Assembly (NCBI GenBank): GCA_013399015.1
Contig: VWZX01009113.1
Coordinates: 744,001-808,000 of the forward strand
Length of the DNA: 64,000 bases
Source of the DNA: Galbula dea
Taxonomy: Eukaryota; Chordata; Aves; Piciformes; Galbulidae
Reading direction: 5' to 3'
Positions 52,401-64,000 of the stretch are shown in pieces (within the stretch, counting starts at the first letter, position 1; each line of letters opens with the position of its first letter). The notes beneath the pieces are model-generated. The model was given only the letters and a program-made list of their open reading frames with translations. It made no database searches and was not told the DNA's origin. The translations under genes were made by a program, and so were the position numbers.

Positions 52401-55400
52401 GAATTTCATGTTCAGCCCTTTTAACATTTATTTAGCAATGAGAAGAACTTGTAAACTTTTTCTCATGAATAAAATGTCTATATTCATTTCCCTTCTGTTA
52501 GTGTCCATATTCTTTAGCCACCTAAACAATTATCCTTCAAATACAAGATCAGCTGACTGAGGAAAATCAATGGCATTAATCCACTTTTCCAAGGAAATAA
52601 TCAAGACTTTTAGATCAATACAGTGAAAAAGTTTTGTTATCTTACAGGTCACTAACTAGAAACAGCAGTATAGTTATAGATAGGGCATCTATAAATACAT
52701 AAGCCTCTCTGCAGCGTTACTCTATATTTTCTGCTGATTGGAAATCTCTGAAAGCAACGATGCAGTTTTCAGTGATTTAAACTTCTCATTAGAGTGTGCC
52801 ATGCCTGTATTTAGAGGTGTTAGTTTCAGACAAAAACAACAAATGTACAGAGATTAGCAAAAATGAAAAGTAAGGCAGACAAAAAAATAAAACAGATTCT
52901 CTGAGGATTAAATGGATTCATATAAAAGCTTAGTTCTCAAAGCAAAAAAAATTTTAAAAAAATAGAATTACCTTAGTGAAAGCAAGGTGGATCTCAGTGC
53001 TACTCAGAGCTGAAGCAGTGAAATCTCCCTGTGCTACACATGAGCTTCTCAAGGGCACTTCTCAGCAACATCATTCTCTGAAGAGGCTGGGGATTTGAAA
53101 AAAAGAAAATAGCCCTTAAGGCTTCTCCTTTTTATTTAAAGCCCCCAGGTGATATTTGCACAACACACATGGTCCCTACAGGTGGAAGAGCTCTTTGCCT
53201 AAATCAATAGCACATGGAAGACTTGTAAGCAAAGCTCCTTGACCCAGGTTTAGTTTCTGCTTAGGTTAGTATCTCCATTTGGCTATTGTAGAATTAAATT
53301 TAATCTGTACATATTTTAAATCATAATATGTTATATTTGGGTCTAAATTTTGATTATCCTGAAGGCAGCTATTCTTAAGAATTACTTGTTTTGTAATCGT
53401 ATCTCTTCTACGACCTACCCACAACCTCCATACTTCCCTCTCCTGAAATTTCCATCAGAAAATTTGTTATATGTCTGAAGCATCATGGTGCATAAAAACA
53501 CTGTCTAGAGAGGACACTTTAAAGCTCTTTCTTAAGAAAACTAAGCAACTAAATTTCTCCCACATAAAAGGATTTTTTGCATATTCAACTGGTTTTTTCC
53601 ATATACAACATCTTTGCCATAAAAAATCTTTTCCTCTTTGCTTTAGTCTTTTCCACTTTCTTATATTCTAATTGTATGTTATTTTTTCCTTTTTTTTAAT
53701 ACTTCTTACAGTCAACATCATTTTAATAATTTTTAAAAATGCTCAGGCAGATGAGAGCAGGAGCGGCTCATTACTACTAGTATGGATTGTTATTGACCCT
53801 TGAGCAAGGGTGAACATCTTCTGTACCATTTCACCTTTCAGCCAGGTGTTTAAAATAACATTTTAATGATATACCTACAATACAAACAGGGAGAAGAGCT
53901 TGGGGTGAAGGCCATGAACTTTTTCTTCCTTTATCTCAGTGCAAAAGCAGAACTTTTAATGCAGGCATAGGACTTTATTAATTTTTTTAAGTTATTAAGA
54001 CGGTGGTTCTTATTTTCATTCTGTCCCTCAGCCAATGAAAGGTAGTAGGACAAAGGTGATCAGGTAGATTTAGCACTCTTGCAACAGACCTTACCTCATT
54101 TAATTTGTGTATGGAAAGAGAAGGGTGCCTATAGCCCCCTGTGGCAAACAAGATATGCATATATTATTATGTTTCAGAGGGGATCATTTACCCTATTTAA
54201 CATCTGCTCCACTGGTTTTATTAGTGGTTTTACTGAAGTGGGAACTGTAGGTGCCTGGCATCACCTCCTCAATTTCAATATCATTGTCCTGAAAACAGGG
54301 CAACCACTTAATTCACATAGGCCTGTGGGGTATAGGTAAGAGCCTGTCAGATGTAATTTCCTGAGAGAAATTCCTGTTGTACTCAGGTGCCACCCTCTGT
54401 CTTCTAGACTGGATTTTGCTTTTTCTCTGTCAGCATCAATTCAAAGTAATTAATGTAAACTATGCAATTACTAAAGCTAAAGGAGGGGTTACCACACCTG
54501 AAAGTCATTCTTCATAGCTTCTCACTAATTCACCAGAGAAAATGCCATCAGTTAGTCTTTTTGTACAAGTGCATTCTTTCAAGGCAATCAGGGGAGGAGG
54601 GAAAGAGTAAACAGAAGTGGTTTGAAGCAGCATCTACATACACGTGAAAGACAAGGTGATCAAGTACATGTGAACTTTTCTCAGAAGATCCTATTAACTA
54701 ATTCATCTTTCCTGAAGTAGTTAATGCACCTTATGCTTTTGTTTATTGCAGTGTATTACAAACACCTCCCTGGGAACCCTCTGGTTCTTTTCCTGGAAAC
54801 AGGGGTTGGCACCAAAAGAAAATTCAAAGTGCCTCAGAAGCATAAGAAGTAAGAACTGAGAAAGACTTTTGGGACCAAACCACGCACAGGCTGATTAAAG
54901 TTGCATTACCTACACCCTGGGGAGCCAAGATAGACTTGTAAACCAGCCTTGGTGTTGTCAGCCTCAAGAGAAGATTGGGTACAAGTACTGTCGCTTCTTC
55001 ACTAGGCCTGCTTTTACAAGCCATTTCCTATTTCCTGACAAAGAAAAGGCACTGTCATGTTCTTCATGTGTACAACTGGGTACAAAGTTGCTTGTAATAA
55101 AAATTAAAATAAATCTACACAACATCAATAAAAAGAATAGCATAAACCCCACTCCCCTTTCCTCCTGTGATGCTCACATTTAAACAGAAATAGAAAGATT
55201 CTCTGAGCCACATTCATGCTCTTTGTAATAAACTGTTGAGGTCAAGGTGGCTGTTATGCAGCTGAAGGACGAACAAAACCCGTTGGGTTTGTTTTATATG
55301 AAAGCAGAAAGCCCCTCACTGCCTGATACAATTATCTGGTTAGATTTGCTTAGCTTTCTGATGCTTTCCTACACAAAAGACATAACTCTGGAAAAGACTG

Positions 55401-58400
55401 TATACATATCTCCTCCAGTCACTGGCAGAATAAGATGAACAGGACTTGATTGCAATCCAGTGTCAGGCTCTATCTCCCTCACACACACAATGCATCATGA
55501 TGGCACTCCTGACTGAGGGGAAAATAAAATCAGCTCACCTCGGCCAGCATAGCATGCCTGCACAGAAGCTTTAGAAGTTGTTGGGCAGGGTATTCTTACA
55601 ATAGACCTTTTATCCTAGGGGACAGAAAAAAAAAAGCAAAAAGCATTCCTAGGCTACATGTGAGGAATTTCAGCCTCTGGATTTGGTGGATGCTGACTGC
55701 TCCTTAGAGGAAATAATATTGCTCTGTCATAGGGTACATCACATATTTATTACATTGGTCAAGAAAGGGCAAGTTGAACAGTTGTAAGTGGATATGATTG
55801 AGTCTAAGTGAGTGTGAAGGAGTCTAAAGCTGGCTTATCTTACTTGGCAAAGGTGCAGGTTAATATAGACTTCTATAATTTACACCTTCATACTTTCTCA
55901 CATCCTCTTGTGTTTTGCAAAAGAGCAACGTCTGCAACTCTTTTAACTTACACCCTGCTTCTGATTGTGTAATTCACACTAGCTTGCACTTTACATCTGG
56001 GTCCTTCAGCTTGCAGTCACAGGGCAGAGCAAGGCCAGGCAGCTGTTCCCAGCTCACCAATAGCAGCTCTTACACAATACGCTCCAGCTCCTCACTACGA
56101 GAAGAACACAAAATGTAATGTTTTTCTTCCATGTTCCTGGTAAGCCACAGTGCTGGCAGTTGACAGTTGGAGCACCACTTTATAAACAGCAGTTAGAAAG
56201 GCAGCCCCCTATGACTCTGCCCACAGATATGTTAAGATGTGTGTCAAGATAATGGTAAAATCATGACAAGTTACTCTGACGTCTGGTGAAACCCTAAGTT
56301 AATTTCCTTCTCCACAACCCTATCTCTATTTTCCTTTTTTTTCCTACAGTAGTTGAATCAAACTTCCACCCCAACATCCAGAAGCCAGTATGTTTGGCTT
56401 ATCATGTTTCCATTACATGAATGGCCACCAATTAATAAAAAGTCTTGTCAAAGAAAGCTTCTGTCACCCTTGAGAGAGACTGTAAGAGAATTCTATTAGG
56501 TTCAGAGATAAAAGATTCTTTAGGGTGGTTATCTTTTCTTATGATTATTTTTGAGGTGCTTTTTCTTTGGACATGTTCCCACAGGATGGGAAAGATGCCC
56601 AAGCATAGAAAGCCTCTGGTTTGCTTCACTGGCTACTTCGCAGTGATATCAAGTGTCTTTTTCACAATGAGTAGTGTCTTAACTTCACAGGGCAGTAGAA
56701 GCATTTTGGAACATATAAATTACAGAAAGAGCACCACTGTAAGGGAAGAAGGGGTAAAGGAGAAGAGAGAAAACTGGAAATATCCTAAATACAATAATTT
56801 CATTTTGGAAGGTGTTATATTTTTTTTCCTGATACTAAAGAATTACAGCTCCCAGCAACTTCTAAAAATGTGTTCACCTTTATTGGGATAATAGGACTTT
56901 GAACTTACTGAACCTGTCACACTAGAATATCAAGGCACTTAATAAACACAAAATAAACATGCCTAATGCACCCTTTTTGAGGCAGTTAAGCTCTATTGTT
57001 CTTCTCTGTAGGTAAATCAAAGCACAAAATAATTACAGAGTTTGCCCAATAGACATCGAATGAGTCCCAGAATAGGACCTAGAAGCTCACCATGCTCTTG
57101 TCTTGCTACTATGTAACTATTAGCTTTTGTACATTTTGAAGCACAATGAAATTCAGAATCATATTTCAGCAAATTCAGTAATAAAGGGCTGATGATGAAT
57201 AGTGTATTTTTCTCTTCGCTCCACTGAATCGTTCCCAGTGTTTGCTCCATTTATATTTCTTCTATAATTCTGACAGCAAGTTCTTTAGAAAGCAATCACT
57301 CTAATCCAATTTACATCATTCACCCGATGTGCCTTTCTTTGTTCATCAAATGTGTGTCTTCCGACTCACTGTAGTCATTTGATTGAAAACAGTTTTGTCT
57401 GGGTGGTATTTTACTGCTTGTCATTGCAAAGCTGCATTTACTTGCCCAAAGTAGAGTCTAAGGAGAGATGGGGGGAAGGATGCAGAAAAAGAGGGGGAAG
57501 AAATGTCCTTGTATCAAATTCAGGGATTTTCAATAAATTGTTCACATGGAAGTATTTGTAGGTGAGAATTTGGTTAGTTCTTAAGTTGTTAATCACACAA
57601 AAATTCAGTATCAACATGAGAGCAAAGCAGGAGCTGAAAAGCAGTTTCTTATATGCTTTTATCCTTAGAAGGCAGTTCACAAAGACAGAAGATGTCTTAG
57701 TGTTTACTCTATATTCTGAACCTTGGCCAGGTTAAGTAAAACAAACTGAGAGAGAAGTAAACCAAAACCAAAAGAAAAAGTGTTTAGCACACATTAATCT
57801 GGAACTTGCCTATATGGCCAAGTCAACCTGAAATACTAGGTAGCTTTGACGTTTTCCCATCATATGAAATTAACTATGCAAGTTTACAAGCAACTAAATA
57901 AATTATTTCTAGTACAAAATGCTCCTTGCTAAGGGTTTATTTTATTTTTAACCTACTGCCACCCACATTTGAGTGCTTAAGAAATAATATCTGAAGGTAG
58001 TTAGTGTAGATGTTTGATACTTAAAGAATGACTTACAAGGTTTTTCATTATATATCAGAGAAGTAAAATAAGGTCGGATCCAGAAAATATAGACAGGCAA
58101 CACCAGGGACCAAGGAGGCTGAAACTGTTGGTTCTGCACTTGATCTTCATCAGCTGCTATGAGAACAACACCTAAACCCGTACCAAAGAAGGTGCAGAAG
58201 TAAATCTTGGTGTTGTGCCAAAACAGGAATCTTCTTTTAAAATGCTGTGATTACCTTGCACTGAGGTCAGGAGAAATGTAGCACTGAAAAAATTTGAAAA
58301 ATCCCTTTCTGAAGTCAGCAAATGTTGCCATCCTTTGTGGTTGCAGCTTTAAGCCTATTTTAGGTTGGGATTACACTACGGGGAGGAAAAGAACAGGTTG

Positions 58401-58640
58401 AATCTCCAAAGTAGCTGGCACTAGATAAAAGTCAGTAAAATTTTGATTTCAGATGTTCTCAAGGAAAGGACTTAATATCTGTATATAAATGTTGGTAGAT
58501 AAGTGGGAATAAAAAGGGCAATCAGATAATTACCAAAAACTGTGGAAATCAGTTTGTAATGTGTTCCCTTGATTTTTTTGTTTTTAAATTTCTCTTGGCT
58601 CTTGGAATGATTTGTTTTCTTTCAACATTCATAGTTCTGA

Positions 58641-58662
58641 CACTAGTGTTTCCACACTAGTG
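58641..58662. repeat. Short hairpin: 9-bp perfect stem, 4-nt loop
   Basis: CACTAGTGT (58641-58649) and ACACTAGTG (58654-58662) pair perfectly around a TTCC loop. Both arms contain the self-palindrome CACTAGTG, so the segment can also be seen as a duplicated palindrome. Confidence 0.75.
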
Positions 58663-60489
58663 GCTCACACACAGATTTTAAAAAACAGTATCAGCTGAAG
58701 CTTATGCTTCTTTACTAAATTTAAGGGTACAATAGATTATTTTAACCAGAACATTAAAAAAAAGTATTTATAAATGCATAGCTGAGGCATGAGAGTTGTT
58801 TCTACATTGTGCCTCTTCTCCCATGAAATACTATTTGGTGTCTCTGTAAGTTGAGCTTGGCTTATTGTAGAGTGAGATAGTAAGTATGAAAAAGCAGGCA
58901 GTTTATATCACTGATTAGCACAGTTCTTTTTGGCTATGTTATTTCTCAATAGCTCTAAGTTCTACCTCAGCCCCAGGGCTGAAAACTGTGGGCTGCATTT
59001 TGTTCTCTAGGCTCCCCAAAAAACCAAAACCCTCGTTTGTAGACTTGCTGCTCATAAATTCCATTTGCTTTCAGGATGCTAGCGTGAGAGCAGATCAGTC
59101 ACCTAGACCAAAAGAGTTGGTGCTCAGATAATTTCTTATTTTATTCTGCTAGAGCTTCCACTTCCAGTCATCTGGTGTGAATAATCTGTGAAAACACACA
59201 AAAAGGCACAAATAGGTCACTGCTTAGAGCTGGCACTCAGGATATATCCAGCACCAGACAACTAAACAAGTCATGTTTACTGTACACTCCTCAGCTGTAG
59301 ACATAAAGAAACTGGATCTAGATATCTTGCAAAACTAAAGATCCAGAGCCAAAAGGAAGTGGGAATTGGGCCAAGTTCTGAAGAGATTAATCACTTTTAA
59401 TTCAGCACACATTATGGCTCCTTTCCCACTGAAATCAGAGGTTTTCCTGTGAAAGCATTAGCTGAATAAATAAGACCTGGAGTGCTCGGCCCCAAGGCTC
59501 CTTGGCTACCACCTCATCTTCTCTCCTCACCATCTGTCTACTTCAGGAGCACTGAGCTGACAAGAGAGATCATATGGCTCATCTAGCCAGCCTAAGAAAG
59601 TTATCCTAGCAGTAAATATCTTTCTTTCCTAGCCAAGCTACAAAGGCAGTGAATCCCAACTAGATGCAGAAAAGGAGGCTGTTTCCCTAAGAAGTATCAG
59701 ATGACATAGGGAAAGGGCAAGCAGCAGACTACGAATGCTCTGGGATACTCTTAGCTGCTTAAATCATTTGAAAAAGGTGAGGGGAGCATTGCTGAAAGAG
59801 CTGGCCTCAAGCTTTCCCATCTTCAGATAGACATGCAGTCCTCAGTTTTCCTGGGAACATGAATGGGAGCCAAGATAGGTCCTTGCCATGGCAGCAACAA
59901 GGAAAGTATAGACATGGATAGGAAGTTAACATAAATAGAGTATAAAATCAAGGAGGGCTTCAGAAACCCCATGGGCTATTAGGGGAGGTTTAAAGTCTCC
60001 CAGCATTTACATTACTGCCACTCTTGAAAGATTTTCAAGCATCCATGAATTCCAGAGATGGCCCAGCCACCCAATTAAAGTTATGATTCATTGCTATGGA
60101 GCTTATCATGATGTTATCATCATGAGTCTGTATGAATGCCTAAGAGGATACACTGATTGGCCATAATTAGTACAGCACCATAAATTCATGTAGGGCTTTA
60201 AAAACATTAAGAAACACTATGTCTCCTCCCCAGAGAGCAAGAGTCTATAACAAAGCCATTTTCTCAGACACAGCACCAGCATGATTAATTTAGCTAAAAG
60301 CCAACAAGGACATGCTAATTACTTTTCTCTGATGAAAAGTGACCCATGTCTGTGTGAGAAAATGCAATTTTGAGGACAGAGCTAGGAGGAAGATGCAACT
60401 TTGGAAATCATAGTTGTGAAAGAGAGAGCGAATGAGTTTGTAACTTTAGTTATTCTCCCCTAGACACTTACACTCTATACACAGTTATA

Positions 60490-60600
60490 TAATAATAAAA
60501 AATAAAACCAAACAAAACAGAAAAAACCCAAACCAAACCAACCAAAAAACTCCCAAAACACCAACCAATCAAAAAACCTCCAAACATCAAAAAAACCCCC
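60490..60600. repeat. A/C-rich, almost G-free low-complexity tract
   Basis: About 110 bases of AAACC, CCAAA and AACAAA mixtures with a single G (near 60520) and few T residues on the plus strand. There is no exact repeat unit. Strand composition is extremely skewed compared with both flanks. Confidence 0.85.
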
Positions 60601-62447
60601 ACTCACAGAAGTGTTCCATTTTTGCTAGAATATAATCCAGAACACCTTCAGTAACTTCTTTTATCAACTTCTTGCTCTTCCTAATTTTTCTTTCTAACTT
60701 ATCACACCACAGCCTTTCTAATCTAAGATAATGATTTGCCTCTTCCTTCTATTTCTTAGTTCCACACAGCTTCCTGGCAAATATGTTTTCATCCCAATTA
60801 CTGTTCTTACAGCAGCTGACCCTGCCACACATTAATTTACATACCATTTCTTGGCTGAATTCCAGTTCTATCTATCCCATTGCAAGACAACTGGGTCAAA
60901 TCAAATTTTTCTACAGAAAAGGTTGAACCAATTTTGCTCAAGTTCAGAGCTTCAGAATTCCTAGAGCAAAGCCCTGAGGAACTGGATAGAGGAGACATTC
61001 TTCACTTTTAAAGATGTTCGTGTGTTCCTCAGTTCCATGCTTTCCTTAAAGGTGATTCTCTTTTAGCTTAGCAAGTAGACTATTGCAGTTTAGAGTTGAA
61101 GGTCAGGATCAGTTCTATTCTTAGCTGTGTGCTTCAGTCTCCTGGGTGTCTGAGGTAGTGCATGGTGAAAGCAAACAACAAAGACAGAGACTGAAGGTTT
61201 ATCAGCTTGCTCTCACACTTCTTTTTGAAATAGGGTTTATCAGGAGATCCTACACATAACTACTACAGTGACTTAAGAGCTGAAGAAGAGGTGCCTTTTA
61301 TCTGCAATTTGAGACTAGCATGGAACACCAGAAAGCTTGTTCAAGCTGGAATTTGGCTGGAAGAAATTGCATCTCTGTCAGCATAACTAGAAGCTCAGCA
61401 GTTTTCTGATTATTAATGTGCCTCAGAAATCTGCTGGGGCTGATTACACATAACCGATGAAACACCAATGGCCTGTTCAGCTTTCAGTTTCTTGGAAGAT
61501 TAGACATCCTTTACCCCTGGAGCCATCCAGCCTTCAGTACTCAGTGAAAGCAAAACAAATGTAGTGTGCATACAACCATAACCACATGGCAAGATTATGC
61601 TTCTGCAAGCTATCCCATCAGATACTAAGATATCACCAATCCTCATGTTTGCTGAAGGCAGAAAGATTGCAATTTGCAAACTTTGTTGAATGCTGAGGTT
61701 ACTGGAGTGTGAGAATTTTCCTGCCAGAAGTTTTTTATGAAATGAGGTTGACCATTTTTTTCTTATTTCTTGAATTTTTAAAGAAAATGTTTTATAGCTT
61801 CCTTAACTGGCTGTGGTTGCCTCATTCACATTTCCTCAGAGCTCAAAAGTCCAGGCTCTGGGTCCTTCTCCTTAAAGCACAGAAAACAAATTCCAAAGCA
61901 TATTTTAAAGGTCTCTCAGGGTTTTCCCTTTGCTAATTTATTCTAACTTTATTTGTCAACAGAGATCCACTGCTAGGAGACTGGCCCTTAGTTGTCCCTT
62001 ACTCCAGTTGTGGAGCTTACTTAATCCCACAGGATCTATGCATTCCAAAGCTAATTGATTTCTGAACAGTTATTTTATTTAGCTTCATCATACTGGGTCC
62101 TCAGGAGTGTTTAGCCCTTTGTGGTCTGAAATATTTCTGTATGAAGAACATCTGCTCTCTCTATATCAGTTCAGGAGGGTGTTTAGCATAGGGGTCAGTA
62201 GTCTCACTTTAGACTTCCCTACTGTTTTATCTGCTAAAATCTCAGGGCAAGGACAGTCTGCTTATACCATTACCCATAAAGGGCAAACCAACAGACCACC
62301 CAGCACAAAACTTTACTAAATTTTCAGGCATTGTTCTCTATTTTCTCATTTATACATTTTAAGAATAAATGCCTCTGATACAATATTCAGAGCCACTGGG
62401 CAATCTTATCTTCCAGGATGAGCAAGAACAAGAAATGAAAGGTACCT

Positions 62448-62995
62448 GTATGGAAGTGCCGTTCACGAGTGGTGTCCCTCAGGGGTCAGTGTTGGGGCCT
62501 CTCCTGTTCAACATCTTTATTGATGACTTGGATGAGGGGATAGAGTGCACCCTTAGTAAGTTTGCAGATGACATTAAGCTGGGTGGGAGTGTCGATCTGC
62601 TTGAGGGTAGGCAGGCTCTGCAGAGGGACCTAGATAGGCTGGATAGATGGACAGAGACCAATGGGACGAGTTTTAATAAGGCTAAATGTAAAGTCCCGCA
62701 TTTTGGGCGTAACAACCCCCAGCAGCGCTACAGGCTCGGGAAGGTGTGGCTGGAGAGCTCCCCAGCAGAGAAGGACCTGGGGGTGCTGATTGACGGCCGG
62801 CTGAACATGAGTCAGCAGTGTGCCCAGGTGGCTAAGAAGGCCAGTGGCATCCTGGCTTGCATCAGGAATAGAGTGACCAGTAGAAGCAGGGAGGTGATCT
62901 TGCCACTGTACACGGCACTGGTGAGGCCACACCTCGAGTACTGTGTGCAGNTTTTTAAGAAGAGGATAGATGTGTTTCTTCAGGGGATGATTTAG
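62448..62995 (+). pseudogene. CR1 ORF2 reverse transcriptase fragment, interrupted by N
   Basis: This is the coding part of the CR1 copy at 62.4 kb. It contains motif B (SGVPQGS), the FADD metal-binding box and the thumb-side region through YCVQ, followed across the N by the last dozen or so residues of the protein. The open frame actually extends upstream to an ATG at 62369. The first 26 or so residues are flanking host sequence and not CR1, so that ATG is fortuitous. Motif A, the endonuclease domain and ORF1 are missing. No function is expected from this copy as assembled. Confidence 0.9.
62951..62951. other. One-base assembly gap (N) inside CR1
   Basis: The N sits between YCVQ and the extreme C terminus of the CR1 protein. 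About 124 codons seen in the 7.2-kb copy are absent at this point. Confidence 0.85.
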
Positions 62996-63090
62996 GGGTA
63001 AGATTAGTGTAGGGCTATCAGCTGGACTAGATGATCTTGAGGGTCCTTTCCAACCGTAATGATTCTGTGATTCTGTGTGATTCTGTGATT

Positions 63091-64000
63091 CAGAGGTGCT
63101 AGTAAATATCCCACCATGAGCAGATGAAGAGCCAAGGCTGATCTCTCTATTCGTTTTTCAATTGCAATGATCATTAAGCAGTGAATGAATTAATAAAAAT
63201 GAATATCATCGGTGGAAAAGGCCCACCAACAGGGAAAAAAGGAACTACATTCTTCAGTCCCTTCATTTCCAAGGAGTATCTGAAACTTGCTCTGATCAGA
63301 GAGAAAGGACATTTTTTCAGTAACAGTGGATTTCTTATCCCTCCTTCCTGCCATCGTGATAAAACCACAGTTTAGCAAAAGTCAGTTCAATCAGTAAAAT
63401 AGAGCAAAGGTTGGCTTCACAATATTCCATTATTAGATTAAATAGTGAAGATAAACATTTGGGAAATGCAGACAACAGTTTTGCAAAGCAAATTTTTGGG
63501 CCTAAAGTACATGCTATTCAAAAAATTAGGAATGTGACATTAATTAGAAGAAAAATGAGATAAACACAGAATAGTCTTAATTTCTAAAGAAATGATAAAA
63601 TTAATTTAAAAGATGAAAGGTTATTATTAGTGTAAAAATCTCACAATGTACTATGAGCTACTGGAATACTGGACCAGAACAAACAATGAAGTAACAGAAT
63701 GGGTTGCTAAGAGTTTAGAGACAAAAATCTGACCTTTTCTGACTACTTTTTTGTTTGGAGTTAGATGATCTTTAAGGTCCCTTCCAACCTGGGCCATTCT
63801 ATGAATTCTGTCACCTATTTTCAAATTTTGTTGCTGCCAGCTAAGCAAAACAAATTCAGTAATAAATGTGAAATAAGGTACAGATAAGGAGACATTTCGT
63901 GAAGATGAGCAAACAGAGCAGCATCAAGGGATGTGCAAACAAGTACATGCAGGAAGTACAAGCTGGAGTTTGCTCACTCCAACATAAAGCAGGAGTAAGT
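63091..64000. other. No gene recognised: unassigned DNA around a CR1 remnant
   Basis: AT-rich sequence flanking the short CR1 3' remnant at 63754-63811. Several overlapping open frames of 62-65 codons at 63174-63378 on both strands have no support as genes. Confidence 0.55.
63754..63811 (+). mobile_element. CR1 3'-end remnant
   Basis: A short segment contains TTAGATGATCTTTAAGGTCC and CCTTCCAACCTGGGCCATTC, followed by CTATGAATTCTG, which matches the universal CR1 3' end. There is no coding part, so this is either a very severely 5'-truncated insertion or the last surviving piece of an old one. It lies about 660 bases downstream of another plus-strand CR1 copy but has its own tail, so it is a separate insertion. 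Confidence 0.85.

Larger units (their letters stand above)
49457..62447. other. No gene recognised: unassigned AT-rich DNA
   Basis: The longest open frame outside CR1 in the whole window lies here (56445-56891, 148 codons, plus) but shows no family motif. Also present are a T14 run at 52308-52321, the hairpin at 58641-58662, the A/C tract at 60490-60600 and a possible conserved non-coding block at about 60060-60340. Confidence 0.55.
62448..63090 (+). mobile_element. CR1 LINE copy with internal gap at 62951 and intact 3' tail
   Basis: This plus-strand CR1 copy is truncated at its 5' end inside the reverse transcriptase. The protein runs without interruption from TSGVPQGSVLGPLLFNIF (motif B) through SKFADDIKLGG (FADD at 62561-62572), then NNPQQRYRLG, SSPAEKDLGVLIDGRL and SRSREVILPLYTALVRPHLE, to YCVQ. 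A single N follows at 62951. The next sequence, FKKRIDVFLQGMI and a stop, corresponds to the extreme C terminus. About 124 codons present in the 7.2-kb copy are therefore absent at the N. The 3' untranslated region carries CTGGACTAGATGATCTTGAG and ends in repeated GATTCTGTG tail units at 63059-63090. The uninterrupted frame before the N suggests a fairly young copy. Confidence 0.96.

Noticed and set aside
56445..56891. 148-codon plus-strand open frame as a gene
   Set aside because: It has no family motif, and its lysine- and phenylalanine-rich composition matches the local AT-rich DNA. With roughly one stop per 15 codons in such DNA, an open run of this length somewhere in six frames of 64 kb is not surprising. 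Single-exon protein genes of this kind are also unlikely here.
62630..62932. 100-codon minus-strand open frame
   Set aside because: It is the antisense shadow of the plus-strand CR1 reverse transcriptase at 62.4 kb.
1..64000. CRISPR array, operon, prophage or other prokaryotic system
   Set aside because: CR1 LINEs, microsatellites and the absence of dense coding show vertebrate nuclear DNA. The only regularly repeated short unit is the 18-bp minisatellite, which has no spacers.

Overview
The window reads as avian nuclear DNA. The main evidence is five chicken-repeat-1 (CR1) LINE copies, some ending in the bird-type ATTCTRTG 3' tail, in an AT-rich background of microsatellites, homopolymers and low-complexity A/C tracts. 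There are no bacterial-type coding runs, and I recognise no host exon, tRNA, rRNA or small RNA. I read the rest as intergenic or intronic sequence. I cannot name the species or the host locus. Several runs of N show it is a draft-quality scaffold.

Layout: 1-7153 is unassigned DNA with an ATA-rich microsatellite and a perfect 15-bp inverted repeat near 6.4 kb. A CR1 copy lies on the minus strand at 7154 to about 8665 and carries most of a reverse transcriptase with the FADD catalytic box and a 411-codon open frame. From 8.7 to 40.9 kb there is unassigned DNA with an 18-bp minisatellite (11518-11604), a one-base N (15551), a 52-base N gap (30653-30704), A/C-rich tracts and a few blocks that look like non-coding regulatory sequence. 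A decayed CR1 fragment lies at about 40905-41445. A second stretch of unassigned DNA contains a 31-base poly-A that ends in a one-base N (44023). CR1 fragments follow at about 48945-49456, 62448-63090 and 63754-63811, all on the plus strand.

The only coding capacity I can support is CR1 reverse transcriptase, and all of it is 5'-truncated, frameshifted, stopped or interrupted, so it is presumably non-autonomous. The most useful observation concerns the assembly. All four one-base Ns lie in repeats or beside homopolymers. Two fall exactly where a CR1 reading frame jumps over roughly 120-145 codons, so those internal deletions are probably collapsed gaps and not biology. I found no convincing undescribed system here; the remaining leads are modest and are scored low.
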